Positions 45,895-58,289 of a stretch of DNA of 64,000 nucleotides are shown here, one piece after another. The stretch is from Gnetum montanum (taxonomy: Eukaryota; Streptophyta; Gnetopsida; Gnetales; Gnetaceae). How positions within the stretch are numbered: the stretch's first letter is position 1; each line of letters starts with the position of its first letter. The stretch spans positions 388,592-452,591 of the forward strand of contig MNCI01034627.1 in NCBI GenBank assembly GCA_015680685.1, in the 5' to 3' direction. A program made the position numbers and the translations under genes. The notes below the pieces were generated by a model. The model was not told where the DNA came from, ran no database searches, and saw only the letters and a program-made list of their open reading frames with translations.

Positions 45895-46170
45895 TCTGAG
45901 GGGTGTGCTTTGAATTCCCATTGTGTGTGTTCTTTTTTTCTTTTAAAATAGGAACCATAACATGCAAAGACACATGCATTTATTCTGTCCAAGGGATATG
46001 CTTTGAATCCTCATCTCTTTTTTTGTTCTTTTCTTTTTTTTTCTTGATGAGAACCACACCATGCGAGGACATATGCATTTATTTTGTCCAAGGGGTGTGC
46101 TTTGAATCCTCATCTCTTTTTCTTTTTATGAAAACCACACCATACAAGGACTTATTCAACTTCCTTTATT
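45895..46170 (-). repeat. Three tandem copies of a ~97-bp unit in D1's 3' untranslated region
   Basis: Units start near 45898, 45991 and 46091; each has GGGGTGTGCTTTGAAT, a T-rich stretch, then GAACCACACCATGC and GGACATATGCATTTATT. D2 has two units (53143-53290); C (24728-24775) and E (about 34058) have one. Confidence 0.75.
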
Positions 46171-46879
46171 GATTAGCATGAAATGGTAAGAAATTCATGG
46201 AAACACCCATGCATCCAAGCAAATAAAAAAGTACAAAGAATACTGAATCCCCTTGAAGCCTCACCCTATTCAAACCTTTGAATCCTTCCCAATTCTGGAA
46301 ACTACCAAAGTCACAAATTTATTAATGTTTTATTAGTGAAAATGGACTACACATTTCCAAAACAAGGAAAACCATAGAGTGTGTGGATGGGTGGATGTTA
46401 TGGACTCACTACCTATTACATAAAAAAGAAACCATGTCCTCATTATCTGTAATAAAATTCAAAGCTAGAAACTAGACACCAACAATCAAATAACAAAAAT
46501 AGTACATACCACCATCAAGTAACGCATTACTAATGTACCTAGCACTTATTAACAAAAAGTTAGAAAATCATGCCAGATAAAAGAAAAAATAGAAAAAAGT
46601 GTAAATTATTCAAGAAATATCAAATGTACTAATGATGGTGTAAAAAAAAATTAGAAAAGATTAATAACATAAAAACAAAAAGATGTAAAACAAAAAAGTT
46701 GTAAAATGAAAAATGTGTAAAACAAAAAACTGAGCTGCTTGAATGGCTAGCATTGTTGGCCATCTCATCCATGATTGCGTTGAAAGGAGAAGATCTGAAA
46801 TATGGAGCATAGTTGTCCATTGGTTGAGGTGTTTATTATGTTAGCTGGTGTACGCTCATGGAAAGGTTTAATTTATTGA

Positions 46880-47960
46880 ATGTTGACCAACTATCTCTTG
46901 TTTGAGCTCTTAGGTTTATAGATCATCATGGCCCTTGAAGAAAAAATTTCATAAATGATATAAGGTCCTTCCCACAATGTCTGGAACTTAGTTCGTTGAA
47001 GTACATGTGTGGGGTTCCAATAGAGAACCTTATCTCTTGTTTAACATTTAACTTTTCTAATTTTTAGGTCATGATGCCTTTTGTTATAAGCCTTCTGCAA
47101 CTCATTTGATGATAAGGCCACTAATCGATTTTTGTCTAGCAGGTTGAGATTCATTAGTCTTTCCTTTGGGGCTAGACTTAAGTCAAGGTCAAGTTCATAA
47201 ACCATTGAAAGTGTACGGAGTTCAAATTGAATAGGAAGTGTTAGTAGTTTTCCATACACAAGCTCATAGGGAGAGTAGCCTATAGGAAGTTTCCAAGTTG
47301 AGTGGTAGGCCGACATCATTAATTTTTATGCTCCAGTCCTTCCTATACTTGCTAATAGTTCTTATTAGTATTCTTGTGATTTCCCTATTCATAACCTCAG
47401 CTTGACCATTAGCTTAGGGATGGTAGTGTGTTGTGATTTTGTGTTCAACCTCCAAGCATTGCATAAGCTTCTAAAAAGTAGTGTCTGTAAAATGAGTTCC
47501 ATTGTTAGAAATTAATGCACATGGCACACCAAACTTATTTACAATGTTTTTTTGTATAAACCAAGAAGTAGTAGAAGATGTACAATTGATGATGGCTATT
47601 ACGTCTGTCCATTTCATATAATAGTCCATAGTGACTATGATGTATGCCTTTTCATTTGACATGGGCATGATGGGACCCATGAAATCAATGCCCCAAATGT
47701 TGAATGGTTCTAAAGGTTCAATCCATTGTTAAGGTTTCTCCATTTGAGCAGTTGTTCCACCATCTCCTTGGCATTGTTCATATGAGCAAATCAAATGGTA
47801 AGCATTCTTAAAGAATGTTGGCCAATAGTACCCTATCATCAAGATTTTAATGGTTGTGTATCTCCTAGCATAGTGTCCTCCACAAGGACCTTCATGAGTA
47901 TCTTAGAGCATGTATAGTTGGTCAACATCAAGGATATACCAACAAACCAGGTCATTCACG
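46880..47960 (-). pseudogene. pol: Integrase of element D1
   Basis: 47680-47471 reads GPIMPMSNEKAYIIVTMDYY, SWFIQKNIVNKFGVPCALIS and NNGTHFTD (catalytic core; the second Asp is Asn). 47319-47041 reads [31 protein letters not shown] and KRHHDLKIRK (C-terminal part). Several stops separate these blocks. The pattern SPYxLVYGK...LP matches Athila-type integrases. Confidence 0.82.
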
Positions 47961-48055
47961 CACACCTTGTAGATGTGTTCATTCATCTCCATGAAGTGCT
48001 TTACCTAGTGAAGAAACTATTGCTTTCTCTGATGGTTCAACCCTTGTGGCATCTC

Positions 48056-48520
48056 TTAAGTGAGAAGATAGGTGAGAATGTTATCATACCATTTTGGCTC
48101 ATTGGGAATTTGTTTAGTTATTGCTCTAGCAAAGAGAAGTTTATTAGGAAATGTATAGGATAATGGGCTTTCTTCCTCTTTGTCATCCCATTGTAATCGA
48201 GACAAGTGATCAGCGACCACATTCTTAGTGCCCTTTTGATCTACCATTGTAAGATTGAACTCCTGCAAGATCACTAGCCACCATATGACATGACAACTCA
48301 CCATTTTATTGTTCATTACGAAGTGGAAGGCACTATGGTCTATGTGCATAAACACCTTGTATCCAAGCACATAGTGCCTGAACTTCTCTAGAGCAAACAC
48401 CACCGTCATCAATTCTTTTTCTATAGTGGTGTAGTTCAATTGTGCATCCACAATGCTTCGGCTAGTGTAGTGGATGTAGTATGGAAATTTCTTGTCATCT
48501 AACTACATCAACACAGCTCC
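48056..48520 (-). pseudogene. pol: RNase H of element D1
   Basis: 48451-48056 stays open for 131 codons: NYTTIEKELMTVVFALEKF, YKVFMHIDHSAFHFV, WLVILQEFNLTMVDQKGTKN and VVADHLSRL. The last two blocks are diagnostic of Gypsy RNase H of the Athila branch. Best preserved D1 domain. Confidence 0.87.
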
Positions 48521-48559
48521 CAAAGCATAACTCAATGCATTTGTCATGATATGAAATAG

Positions 48560-49450
48560 TCTAGACCAGTCAAGTGCTTGTAGATTTGGAGTTTCCACAA
48601 GCTTTTATTTCAGTTGCTAAAACTCTCTTTCACATTCTAGGGTCTAGACAAAAGAAGCATCTTTCTTTGTTAGTTCAACCAATAGTCTTACAATCTTAGA
48701 GAAATTCTCTATGAATCACTAATAATAGCTAGTGTGTCCAAAGAATGATTAAACATCTTTAACTATTTCTAGTTGACACGTTTTTCCATAGATGATCCTT
48801 ATCTTTTCAAGATCCACCTTAATTCTTGCTTGTGATATTTTATGCCCCAATACAATACCCTTCTAGACCATGAGGTGAATTTTCAACCAATTAAGCTATA
48901 ATTTAGTTTCAACACATTATTTTAGCACTTTCTCAAGGCAGTCTAGGGCTTGCTCAAATGTAGCTCCATAGGTGAAGAAGTCATCCATGAAGACTTCTAC
49001 ACCACTACCAATTTGCTATTAAAAAATGCTCAAGACCAAGCATTGAAATGTGGCAGGGGCATTGCATAGATCAAACGACATCATACAATATGCAAAAATC
49101 CCCTAGGGACTTGTGAATGTTGTCTTTGCTTGGTTCTCTAGTGTAATATAAATTTGGTTATAGCCACTAATCATCTAGGATGTTATAATAGCAATGCCAT
49201 GATATTGTGTTAAGCACCTAGTCAACAAATGGTAATGGAATGTGATCCTTGAATGTTGTCATATTCAGCAACATGAAATTGATGCAGAATCATCACTTAC
49301 CACCTTTCTTTAGTACAATTACGATTGCACTAACCCACTCATCATTTGCAATGGGATAGATGAACCTTGCCTTGAGGAGTTATTCGATTTTCTCCTTGAT
49401 GATTTTCTTCAATTTGGGGTTAACTGCCTCTGTGGCTATCATTTTAGCTT
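48560..49450 (-). pseudogene. pol: Reverse transcriptase of element D1
   Basis: The N-terminal fingers read NPKLKKIIKEKIE, FIYPIANDEWVSAIVIVLKK (about 49420-49300); the catalytic FMDDF is at 48991-48977, preceded by SGVEV. FMDDF in place of Y-[VL]-D-D is usual for Athila. Many stops and frame changes. Confidence 0.8.
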
Positions 49451-50089
49451 CATGGCTGGGTTGGTGTAAATGCAATGCTAGAATATCCTAGGATCAATCC
49501 CTATGAGTTCAAGATATGACCAAGCAAAAGCTATTGACCATCTTTCAACTACCTTCAACAACATCTCTTTCTATTCTGGAGCAAGTCTTGCATTGATTAT
49601 AACCAGCTTATTGTTTTTCAAAAATACATATTTCATTCTAGCTGATAGCATTTTTACTTTAAGGGGTTATTACTGGAAGTTCTCAGGAATTTCCAACTCT
49701 CCCTAATAGGTATCATCATTTGTATCATCAAGGAGTTGGTGATGAACTTGTTCAAGTTCATCCATGCTCGTGACATATTCACATGTCAGGCTCTCAGCTA
49801 GTTCCATGGAAAGTATGCTACTTTCTAAATTAGTGGTCAACCATTGCGTACCCTCCTATTTTATGGCTACTACGTACAAACACCTTTGAATTTCTATTTC
49901 TAGTGCATACTGTTTACATGCAAAGATGGATGCTTGCTTGATGGCCCAAAGTTTCCTCACACAATTACACCTACTATCATTGTATGCAATTCATGGAACT
50001 CTCTTCTTCTTGGTCTTTTCAAATGCATTTTCTCTAGATATTTCTAGAGAAAGATCTCTAATTCCCATTCTTGCATCCACGATAGTCAA

Positions 50090-50430
50090 CCATGCTCTTT
50101 CCATGATGATTAGGAAGTCCCCTTTTCAGTTCTCCACTTTGATTACCAGGAAGTTAGTAGGATAAGACCACCCACAAACAATGATCACAATGTCTTCTAC
50201 CAGTTCCAATGGAACAATGATGGACAAGTCAATCAATTCTAATTTAATGTTGCTCTTGTTAATAGGAGGTAGGTTCCAGGAAATGTACATATTATGAGAA
50301 AACAAATTAACACTAGAACCTAAATCAAGAAAACCCTTGCATGGTTCGTTCCTAGCAATCTACAAATAAATTAAAGGACTTCTAGAATCAGCTAATTTCC
50401 TGGAAAGGTTTCCTACATAGATTTAATCAA
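50090..50430 (-). pseudogene. Protease region of element D1
   Basis: ARNEPCKGFLDLGSSVNLFS (about 50358-50300) holds an Asp-Leu-Gly-Ser-Ser loop as in Athila proteases. Downstream text matches C 23480-23660. The frame is interrupted. Confidence 0.68.
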
Positions 50431-50439
50431 ACTGTGTGA

Positions 50440-51040
50440 ATAAGCATTATGGTATGAATCCTTGGTAGAGTTTGGTTTGAAGGAGGCATGAAGGAACTGG
50501 ATATGGAAAAATAGGCAAGAGCAACGTTTTCAACCATGGGTGTAGGTGAAGGCTTAGGTGGACTACAGGGTTGAAAGAAAAGTATTTTCTTTGATCAGGC
50601 ATTCGACCCATCCAATTGATGATTAGGTTGCAAATTAACAGCCCTTGTAGCATTGCATTATTGTGGTTGAGCGAGTAGCTCACCCTACATTGGTGGAGTA
50701 GGTTGTATCTATGCAACTGAATTAGGAGTCTATGCAAGAATAGGAGAAGGATAAGGATAGGGGATAGTGTTCCTTCTTTCATGCAAAGATGGAGTTTGAT
50801 AATAGTGAGAAGGATGGTAGTAAGGCTTTCACTGAGAAACATGACTCGAAGAGTCACGTGGAGACATGGGTTATTGAATATGGTAACCATATGGATCAGG
50901 CTACTCGTAAGGGTATTATTGCCTTAGCAATGCAAGTGCCCATGATTATGGTTACTACCATTATTGGTACTGTTCATATAGTTGCAGTGGAGCTCCACTT
51001 GAATAATACAGTTATTGCTAGTAAAATTGCCAAAGATTAC
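50440..51040 (-). pseudogene. gag: C-terminal gag of element D1
   Basis: Homologous to C 22700-23110 in reverse (shared GTGGAACTCCAC-like start, CTTATCCTT and CAACCTAATC words). Proline/Tyr-rich in the intended frame. The 5' portion of gag is gone, replaced by D2's LTR at 51041. The long + strand ORF 50789-51043 over this region is a shadow. Confidence 0.6.
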
Positions 51041-51923
51041 TGATGAGTGGTGAGGTACCCCTACGTCCAACCATATGAATCACAGGAGTTCATCTATGAT
51101 CTGGTAAAATTCCACAAACATTAATTACCATGTACACTAGAGGTAAATGTTGAGTTTGTGTTATTCGTTTGTTGTCTTCCCAATCTTACTTGTGAAATGC
51201 AAATGTATGGTCAAGTGTGATTGAGGCATAAGATTTTTATCATTTTCTGTTTTATCAATTTGATCACCTAAAACACTAATGAAAGTGAGAGTAATTAAAT
51301 GCTAAGTGAACTATTTTCTGATCTAGCCTAACATAAGTAACCATTCCCACTTCTCGAACACATCCTGAACTTCATGTAAACACTATTGGGTTGTCAAATG
51401 TTAACTGTTTCTGAGCCACCAAGTGTCACACATATATTTGAATGGGTTGTGCTTGTGTATTTTAATTAATTACTTAATTAATTAAAATTAATTACTAAAT
51501 GAATAACATTAAATGTGAACTACATGAAATTACAATGTATAAATGCATAAAAAAAGAAAGTCTCAAGTGTTGCAAAGATGAATGAAAGAGCTTGTCTTTA
51601 TTGCAAACACAATGGTGTGTTCAAGTACATCAATGCTTAAATAAAAATCCAATTACACTTAGACCTCCTGTTGCAAGCACTTGGAAAATATTCCAACTCT
51701 TGAATGAACAAACTGCATGAATTTCGCTACTTGACTAAAAAAATCCCCCTAAATTATGTGCCCAAGGGCTGTATTTATAGGCGCAAGAATACCTCGCAAT
51801 ATTGCATACCTGATATTATATCTTGGGCTATGATATTACATACCCAATATCATGTACCTGATATCATGGCAACCCCAATATTGAATACCTGATATCGGTC
51901 CTTATGTAAAACATAATTCATCA
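51041..51923 (-). repeat. 3' LTR of element D2
   Basis: 883 bp; on the - strand starts TGATGAATTATG at 51923 and ends CCACTCATCA at 51041, the same termini as element C's LTRs. TATA box CTATAAATAC at 51780-51771. Polypurine tract GTTGTGGGGGTA at 51935-51924. Upstream of the TATA box, 51795-51900 is packed with inverted GATAT/ATATC words. Confidence 0.82.
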
Positions 51924-53139
51924 TACCCCCACAACTGAATGAAAAATCATGCTTGAGTATAGAAGAAGAGGAACAAGTCCCTTACAAAATATATTAGGAG
52001 GTTTGGAATGTTTGACTGACATGTAGAGTGACATAGAAGAAATAGACAAACAAAAAAGTGCTCGAGCATACATCATTACAATTGTGTATAAAATTAGGTG
52101 TTCATGACAACAGGAAAGAACACCCTCAAATCCAATGGACATCCAACCCCTCTTGGTAATAAAAGAATGAGGGAGAGGTAGAAGAGATCCAATAGTCATG
52201 AACAATCTCCTATGAGTGATATCACTGCATCATCTTTGGTGAAGGTAGTCCTGCTTCTAGTCCATGCTTCCTACTACAATCACAACAAAATCAAGGATTA
52301 GTATATAAAGTGTAACACATAATAGTTGAATACCTTGTCTCGTCAGTGGTTATACCTAGCTAAGTTGTGATTGTGGTAGATTTGTTGCTTGATAATGTAA
52401 GTGGTAAGATTGACAAATAAGTTAGGTAAGAGAAGTGATCCATAAAATTCAAAAAAAGCTTAACATAAGGAATACTAAAAAGAGGGTATAGAAATTCACA
52501 ACAATAAAAAGAAAGAATTCACTAATATTATTTGTGAATATGCACACAATTGGATAGCATTGATGAGATAAATAAAAAGAATTTGATTGTAAAAATATCT
52601 AAGGTTAAAGAACTTAACTTAACCAAATCAAAAGATATGCAAGTGGGTCCTCGCCAAAGCAAGCACAGGCCTTTTATGCCCTTGCATAACTTCAAATTAA
52701 GGAGTCCATGGGCTCCATGGATGATTAATGGTTACAAAAGGTTAAGTCAAAAATCCAAAAGTAACTAACTGAGAATCCTAACACATCAAATTAGAGCATC
52801 AAATCAAAATATAAAACTGATAGTAAGGTGAGACATGAAAAGCATAGATGGATGAGAGAGAGAATGGAATGGAGTTCCTAATTATGGTCACATGAAGTCC
52901 CTTGTGGAATTTTTTTTAAATGCCTCAATAAGTTCCATCCTTAGTATAGACCAAAACCAACCACTTTTAGTGACTTTGCATCAACATTCTAAGACTAGTC
53001 TATTCCTTGAGATACAAGAATGCTCTCACAAAACAACCACGACTCCAAATTGGAGAAGAAGTAGGAAGTGAGAAAGGGCCTTAGTTAGAGGAGACAAGAC
53101 AAGTCCCATAACCAGTGCTTATAGCCATTTTATTTGGTC

Positions 53140-53292
53140 AAGGTGTGTGCTTTGAATTCCCATATTTTTTTTAAATGGGAACCATACCATGCAAAGATCC
53201 ATGCATTTTCACAATTATTTTATCTAAGGGGTGTGCTTTGAATCCTCATCTTTTTTTTTATGAGGATCACACCATGCAAGGACTTATTCGAC
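53140..53292 (-). repeat. Two tandem copies of the 3' untranslated-region unit (D2)
   Basis: GTGTGTGCTTTGAATTCCC at 53144 and GGGGTGTGCTTTGAATCC at 53228, each followed by a GAACCATACCATGC / GATCACACCATGC block. Counterpart of the three-copy array in D1. Confidence 0.7.
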
Positions 53293-54157
53293 TTCCTATT
53301 GTGGAATGACATGGAATGGTGAGAAGTTCATGAGAAAAATGAAAAATCATGAAGCATACTGCATCCCTTTGAGGCCATACGCTATTTGAACCTTTGAATC
53401 CTTCCCAATTCTAGAAACTACATATGTTACAAATTTATTAATGTTGTATTAATGAAAAGGAACTACACGTTTCCAAAATAAGAAAAATCATAGAGTATGT
53501 GGATGAGTGGATGATGTGGACTCACTACCTATTACATGAAAAGAAACCATGTCCTAGCTGTCAATAACAATATTCAAAGTCAAAAAACCATACATCAACA
53601 ATCAAATCAAAAATGATACATACCACCATCGAATAGCACATTACTATTGTACCTAACACCCTATTAGCAAAAAGAGTAGAAAATTACATTAAACATGAGA
53701 AACTATAAAGATATTCAAGAAATATTAAATATACTAATAATGATGTAAAACAAAAACTTAGAAAAGATCAATAGCCTACAAAAAAAAAGATGTAAATCAA
53801 AGAATATGAAAAATAAAAGTTGTAAAACCAAAAATGTGTTAAAAAAAAGTTGAAATACTAAAGAACTATTTAAAGTGTTAATATGGATGGCCATCTCCCC
53901 CATGACTAAGTTGGAAGGAGGAGATCCAAAAGATTGTGTGGTTGTCCATCTTGCGAGGTATCTGTTGAGTTTGTTGGCTTGGGCTCATGGAAAGGTTTCA
54001 ATTGTTGGATGTTGACTAATTACTTCTTTTCTTGGTTGTTAGGTTTATATATGATCATGGCCCCAAATGGAAAATTCTCTTCGATAATGTAAGGTCCTTC
54101 CCACAACATTTGAAACTTGGTTCATTAAGGTACGTGTGCAGGATTCTAGTAGAGAAT

Positions 54158-55649
54158 TGTACTGACCTAAATCGTCGGTGTAAGGCTGGAAGGGAAACAG
54201 ACATCAAAAGATCATCAAGCAAGCACAGTTGACCCTACCTTTTCTTGAGGGCAATCTAGAAAAGGGAATGAAGGTAGAGTGTCTTGGATGGTCTACACGC
54301 AAATCAACCAAGGACTTCTCCAAGCATAAACTATGGCTTGCATTGGGGTTATCGTAACTGATGTCTTAAGACGTGAATAGTGTGAATAAAATGTAAACAG
54401 AAAGTATGCATAAATGTATTGTAAATAGAGCGTGAATAGAGCAAACAATGTAAATGGTAGGAAATAATGAACTGTATTGTATTGTTTAAACAAGAATGTG
54501 CACCGGTCGAAGCGTAGCTACACGTGTGGATGGCAAGTCAACTACTAAGCCCCGAGATGATGTGTGAAGTGCTTGGATGCTAGGAGTCAAGTGTGTCTGA
54601 GCATCCTAGGCTACTGTTCAATGCTTTCCAAGCTATCAATCTTTAAAATTTTTGACCCTGATTTATGTGAATTGACAAGGTATTTATAGGGCTAGGCTGG
54701 ACTCGAGTTCAGAATTCAAGAATGGAATAAATAGCTTGGAGATGAGAGGAAAGTGGATCTCATGACACGTGTCCAATGGACAACTATATGTGAGTTGGAT
54801 GTGCAAGGAAAACCTATGTTCTTGACCAGGTACATTGCATTTTACAACTCGTGGGTTACTAAAGCCCATGGGAGTACATACAATTTAGATGGTGAGGGCT
54901 TGACATGCCCACAAATGAAGAAACTTTATAAAGAAAATCAAAGGGATTGACTCCAGCTCGCTTGAAACTTCTTGGTCCCTGAATCGACTACTATAGGATG
55001 TTGATTTGAAGGGTTCCATGGCTATTTGAGGTGTTTCTATTTTTCCAGAGCCTCCAGCATGAGTGGATGTGCCTCCCATGTGAGTTGATTTGAGCTTCAG
55101 CATGAGTTCATTTGTGTTTACGCTACACTCACGCCCAGCGTGACCTCCAGAGTGAGTCCCAGCATGCTAGCGTGTGTACACTATAGCACGTGTACACTGC
55201 ACTCACACCCAGCATGACCTTTAGTGTGAGTGATGAAAATGAGACCTTTTGACACCAAATTTGAATTTCGAAGCCTGATTCTTGAACTGTGGCTACTTCC
55301 TGCCTTGTGACCTTGAGGGTGATCGAAAATGTGAAATTTTGAGCTTGAATGTGTTTGGTTTTGAGTCACTTAGAGTAGGTCATGCAGGAGGTCATGCTGC
55401 AGTGTGACCACTGCGTGACCTGTAGAAATTGCAATTTTTGAACATTGAAACTAAATTTTCTAGAGGCTAGAGTCTAAAGTTGGAGATTGTTGATGTTGAG
55501 CCCAAGGATGGCCTTGATAGCGTGAGCAAGCTAGCTTGAACAAGCTGAGCATGAGTTCCATGCCTTAGTCCAGTTTTGCCTCCCGAATACTGGGGAGGGC
55601 TTAGGTCGTCCTCGTTTCAAAGTGCTGGGCCGAAATTAGTGGTGTTTCA
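54158..55649. mobile_element. Solo LTR inside D2's integrase, with 5-bp target duplication
   Basis: 1492 bp from TGTACTGACC to GGTGTTTCA, flanked by AGAAT (54153-54157) and AGAAC (55650-55654). The uninterrupted D1 copy reads AATAGAGAACCTTATCTC near 47020, so the insertion point is exact. TATTTATAGGG at 54681-54691 could be its TATA box if oriented +. It contains a cluster of 'CAGCATGACCTCCAGAGTGAG'-like words at 55050-55240. No coding content. Confidence 0.8.
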
Positions 55650-56564
55650 AGAACCTTGTCTTTTAGTTGAAACTTGACTTTTCATATTTTGAGGGCATGG
55701 CATTTCTTGTTGAATTCCTTATGCACTTTGTTGGATGAAAAGACCATTAATTAATTTTCATCTAGCAAGTTGAGGTTCATTAATCTTTCCTTTTGGCTAG
55801 ACTTAGATCCATGTTAAGGTCACAAGTTGTAGAGAGTGTACAAAGCTTGGATTGAATGGGCAATGTTGGTAGTTTTCTGTACACTAGCTCATAGGGAGAA
55901 TAACCTATGGGAAGCTTCCATGTGGAGCAATAGTCCAAAGGACATCATTTAGTTTGGTGCTCTAGTCCCTTTGGTATTTGCTAATAGTGCATGTTAAAAT
56001 TTTCATAATCTCCAATTAGTGACTTTAGCTTGACCATTGGCTTGAGGGTAATAAGGCGTTGTCAATTTGTGCTCAACTCCCAAGCACTACATAAGTTTTC
56101 AGAAAGTGGCACCTGTGAAATGAGTTCCATTATTAGAAACTAATGCACAAGGCACACCAAACCTATTTATGATGTTCTATTATACAAACTGAGTAGCCAT
56201 AGTAGATGTATAGTCAATGATGCATGTTGCTTCTACCCACTTAGTGCAATAGTCAACTACATCTATTATATACACCTTTCCCTTTTACATAGGTTCCATG
56301 GGACCCATAAAGTCAATGCCCCAAATATCGAATGACTCGAGAGGTTGAATCCATTGTTGTGGCCCCTCCCTTCGAGCTATCATTCCACCATCTCTCTAAC
56401 AACGATCACAAGCGTGGACAAACTGGTATGCATCTCTGAAGATTATTGGCTAGTAATATCCTACCATGAAAATTTTTGTAGCGATGCATCTCCTAGAATA
56501 ATGGCCCACACAAGGACCTTTGTGAGCATCCTAGAGAACACATAGTTGATCTGTGTCAGGAACA
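55650..56564 (-). pseudogene. pol: Integrase fragment of element D2
   Basis: On the - strand it parallels D1 47040-47910: AGCTCATAGGGAGAATAACC at 55889, AATGAGTTCCATTATTAGAA at 56118, ACAAGGACCTTTGTGAG at 56511. Stops are frequent. Ends abruptly at 56564 where element B's LTR begins. Confidence 0.75.
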
Positions 56565-58033
56565 TGAAACACCATGAAAGTTTCGAGGCCTCAACGGTTC
56601 AGCAAAATTTTGCGACTCAAGCAAGAATTCGCAACAAGGCACGGCTCAACAAGTTCCTTTTTTCGGCTAAAGGGTCTATTCCACCATGCTATGCGGCACA
56701 GCACAAATAAACTTTAGAAGATAGAATAAGAGAAGGGGTGCACGATGGCAAGCCTCCCAACCTTGCAAGTTTTCTATGTTTCCAGAATCTTAAATTTTGG
56801 CATATTATGCTACATTACGCAACATAGCGTAAGGTCACGTAATGCAGCGTAATGTCAGAATGCAATCCATTACAACAATAGAGGTGGCAAAAATTCGAGA
56901 CTTCGACGACCTAGTAAAATCTCAAGGCTTAAGCAACAATCTGCAGCATGCTACACATTTCAGTAAGTTTTCTGGTTAAGGGGCCTATTACGCTACATTA
57001 TGTAGTGTAGCATAATAAACCCTAGAAGGATTGATCAGAACCAAAGGAAGCGCGGCGACAACACTTCAATTTTTTGCAAGCTCGCTATTTTACGTTGAAT
57101 TATGCTATGCAGCATGAACTAGCATGACACAACATAATGCAAGCGATGACAAAGATAGCATAATACAAGAGTCAGCAGTTCATACGTCATGATGTGCTCT
57201 CTAGCATATCGCAGTATAATTAAAGAACATTCGGTCGCCAAAGTTCCAACAAGAGTGGTTTACGATGCGTTACGCTTCAGAGCATAATGCAGCGTGGTGC
57301 CGTAAGCTTCAAACACAAACACATTGAGTCAACAGCATCTTATAAGTTCAGGACATGCATCATCTAAACCACATTTTTCTCCTAACCCTAACCTTATAAA
57401 TGCTCTAGTTGACAAAGATCAAAGGGTTGGCAAAAACTTTTCTTTTAAGATTGGCAAGAGAGCAAAAGAGGATCAGCAATCGTGAAAACATCAGAGGTGA
57501 TTGGCAAGAACCCTTGATCAGAAACAGTTGGCTAACAGATATACTGCCTCAGGTCTAAATTCCTGGTGCCCAGATTGGCTAGAACAAGGTAGATGGACCT
57601 TTGTTTGTTTCATCTTTAAATAACATTCTTACTACTGGCATGTGCTTTGTCCAAATCGAAGTCCACCTATAATCATTGTATTCAACATACTTTGTTCATA
57701 AGTTAAATCCCAGATCTTGGGATTGCATTCTCTATAAATCTGATTTCTTATGTCCTATTTATACATATTTTGCAATCACTTTAAATCATTTACATCGCTT
57801 TCAATTATTTTCGAGATTAGCGGTATTATATTTCCTCATTGGGATCGCCCTTTTGCCATCGGATTCTTACAAAGGTTTTACTGATCAAATAAGTCCCTAT
57901 CTGATCGACAAAACCGTTCAGAGCACCTTGGATTCGTCTTCTCCAACACAGCCCTCACACGTATCTGGGGTTAGAACTGTGTACGAGGACTCTGGTTTGG
58001 TGTTTCCAACGACCAACATTTTCTATCGTTACA
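56565..58033 (+). repeat. 5' LTR of element B
   Basis: 1469 bp from TGAAACACC to CGTTACA. TATAAAT at 57395-57401. The U5 block (CCCTATCTGATCGAC at 57896; TCTGGTTTGGTGTTTCCAAC at 57991) matches A's 3' LTR (16890; 16998). U3 carries TGCTATGC/GCATAG and TTACGC/GCGTAA palindromic words. Confidence 0.83.
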
Positions 58034-58289
58034 GTTTTCTAGCACTAGAAGGAGGGCCTCATAGCCAATCCGCACTTTATGGGTAGTCTTGTAAGCTATC
58101 TGTACCCATTCTTGATTGACGTAAACGTAATACCTCCACGGTTGTTTACTAGATTGTGTAGTGTAGATCGGTCACTTCGATGATTCCCCTAGAATCCTAT
58201 AAGATAGAGAGCCCTGATTATTACCTTGGTTTTCCTTTTGCCCTTGCGACCTTTGTCCTTGTCATCATTACTTCCAAAATGTGTAAAGA
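58034..58289 (+). promoter_or_regulatory. Primer-binding site and leader of element B
   Basis: TAGCACTAGAAGGAGGGCC at 58040-58058, a few bases after the LTR, is the likely tRNA primer site (a TGGCGCTAGAAGGAGG-like site would be the undamaged form; I do not assign the tRNA). A single copy of the leader repeat follows at about 58081-58215, against four in element A. Confidence 0.6.

Larger units (their letters stand above)
45320..51040 (-). mobile_element. Element D1: Athila-like Gypsy element, LTRs missing
   Basis: Reading from 51040 downwards on the - strand: gag, protease, RT, RNase H, integrase, then a 3' untranslated region to 45320. Both ends are cut: D2's 3' LTR abuts gag at 51040/51041 and H's integrase abuts the 3' end. 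The RT word FMDDF, the RNase H and the integrase are typical of the Athila lineage. Same family as D2, C and E. Confidence 0.8.
51041..56564 (-). mobile_element. Element D2: Athila-like, - strand, 3' part only; hosts a solo LTR and is cut by element B
   Basis: 3' LTR 51041-51923, 3' untranslated region to about 54000, then integrase (54157-54000 and 56564-55650, split by the solo LTR). The rest of the element lies beyond B, outside the window. It is inserted into D1's gag: the LTR end abuts D1 at 51040. Confidence 0.78.

Noticed and set aside
50789-51043. + strand ORF of 84 codons
   Set aside because: Reverse complement of D1 gag, which is homologous to C gag on the opposite strand.
57676-58086. 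136-codon + strand ORF
   Set aside because: Falls within B's 5' LTR and primer site; chance open frame.
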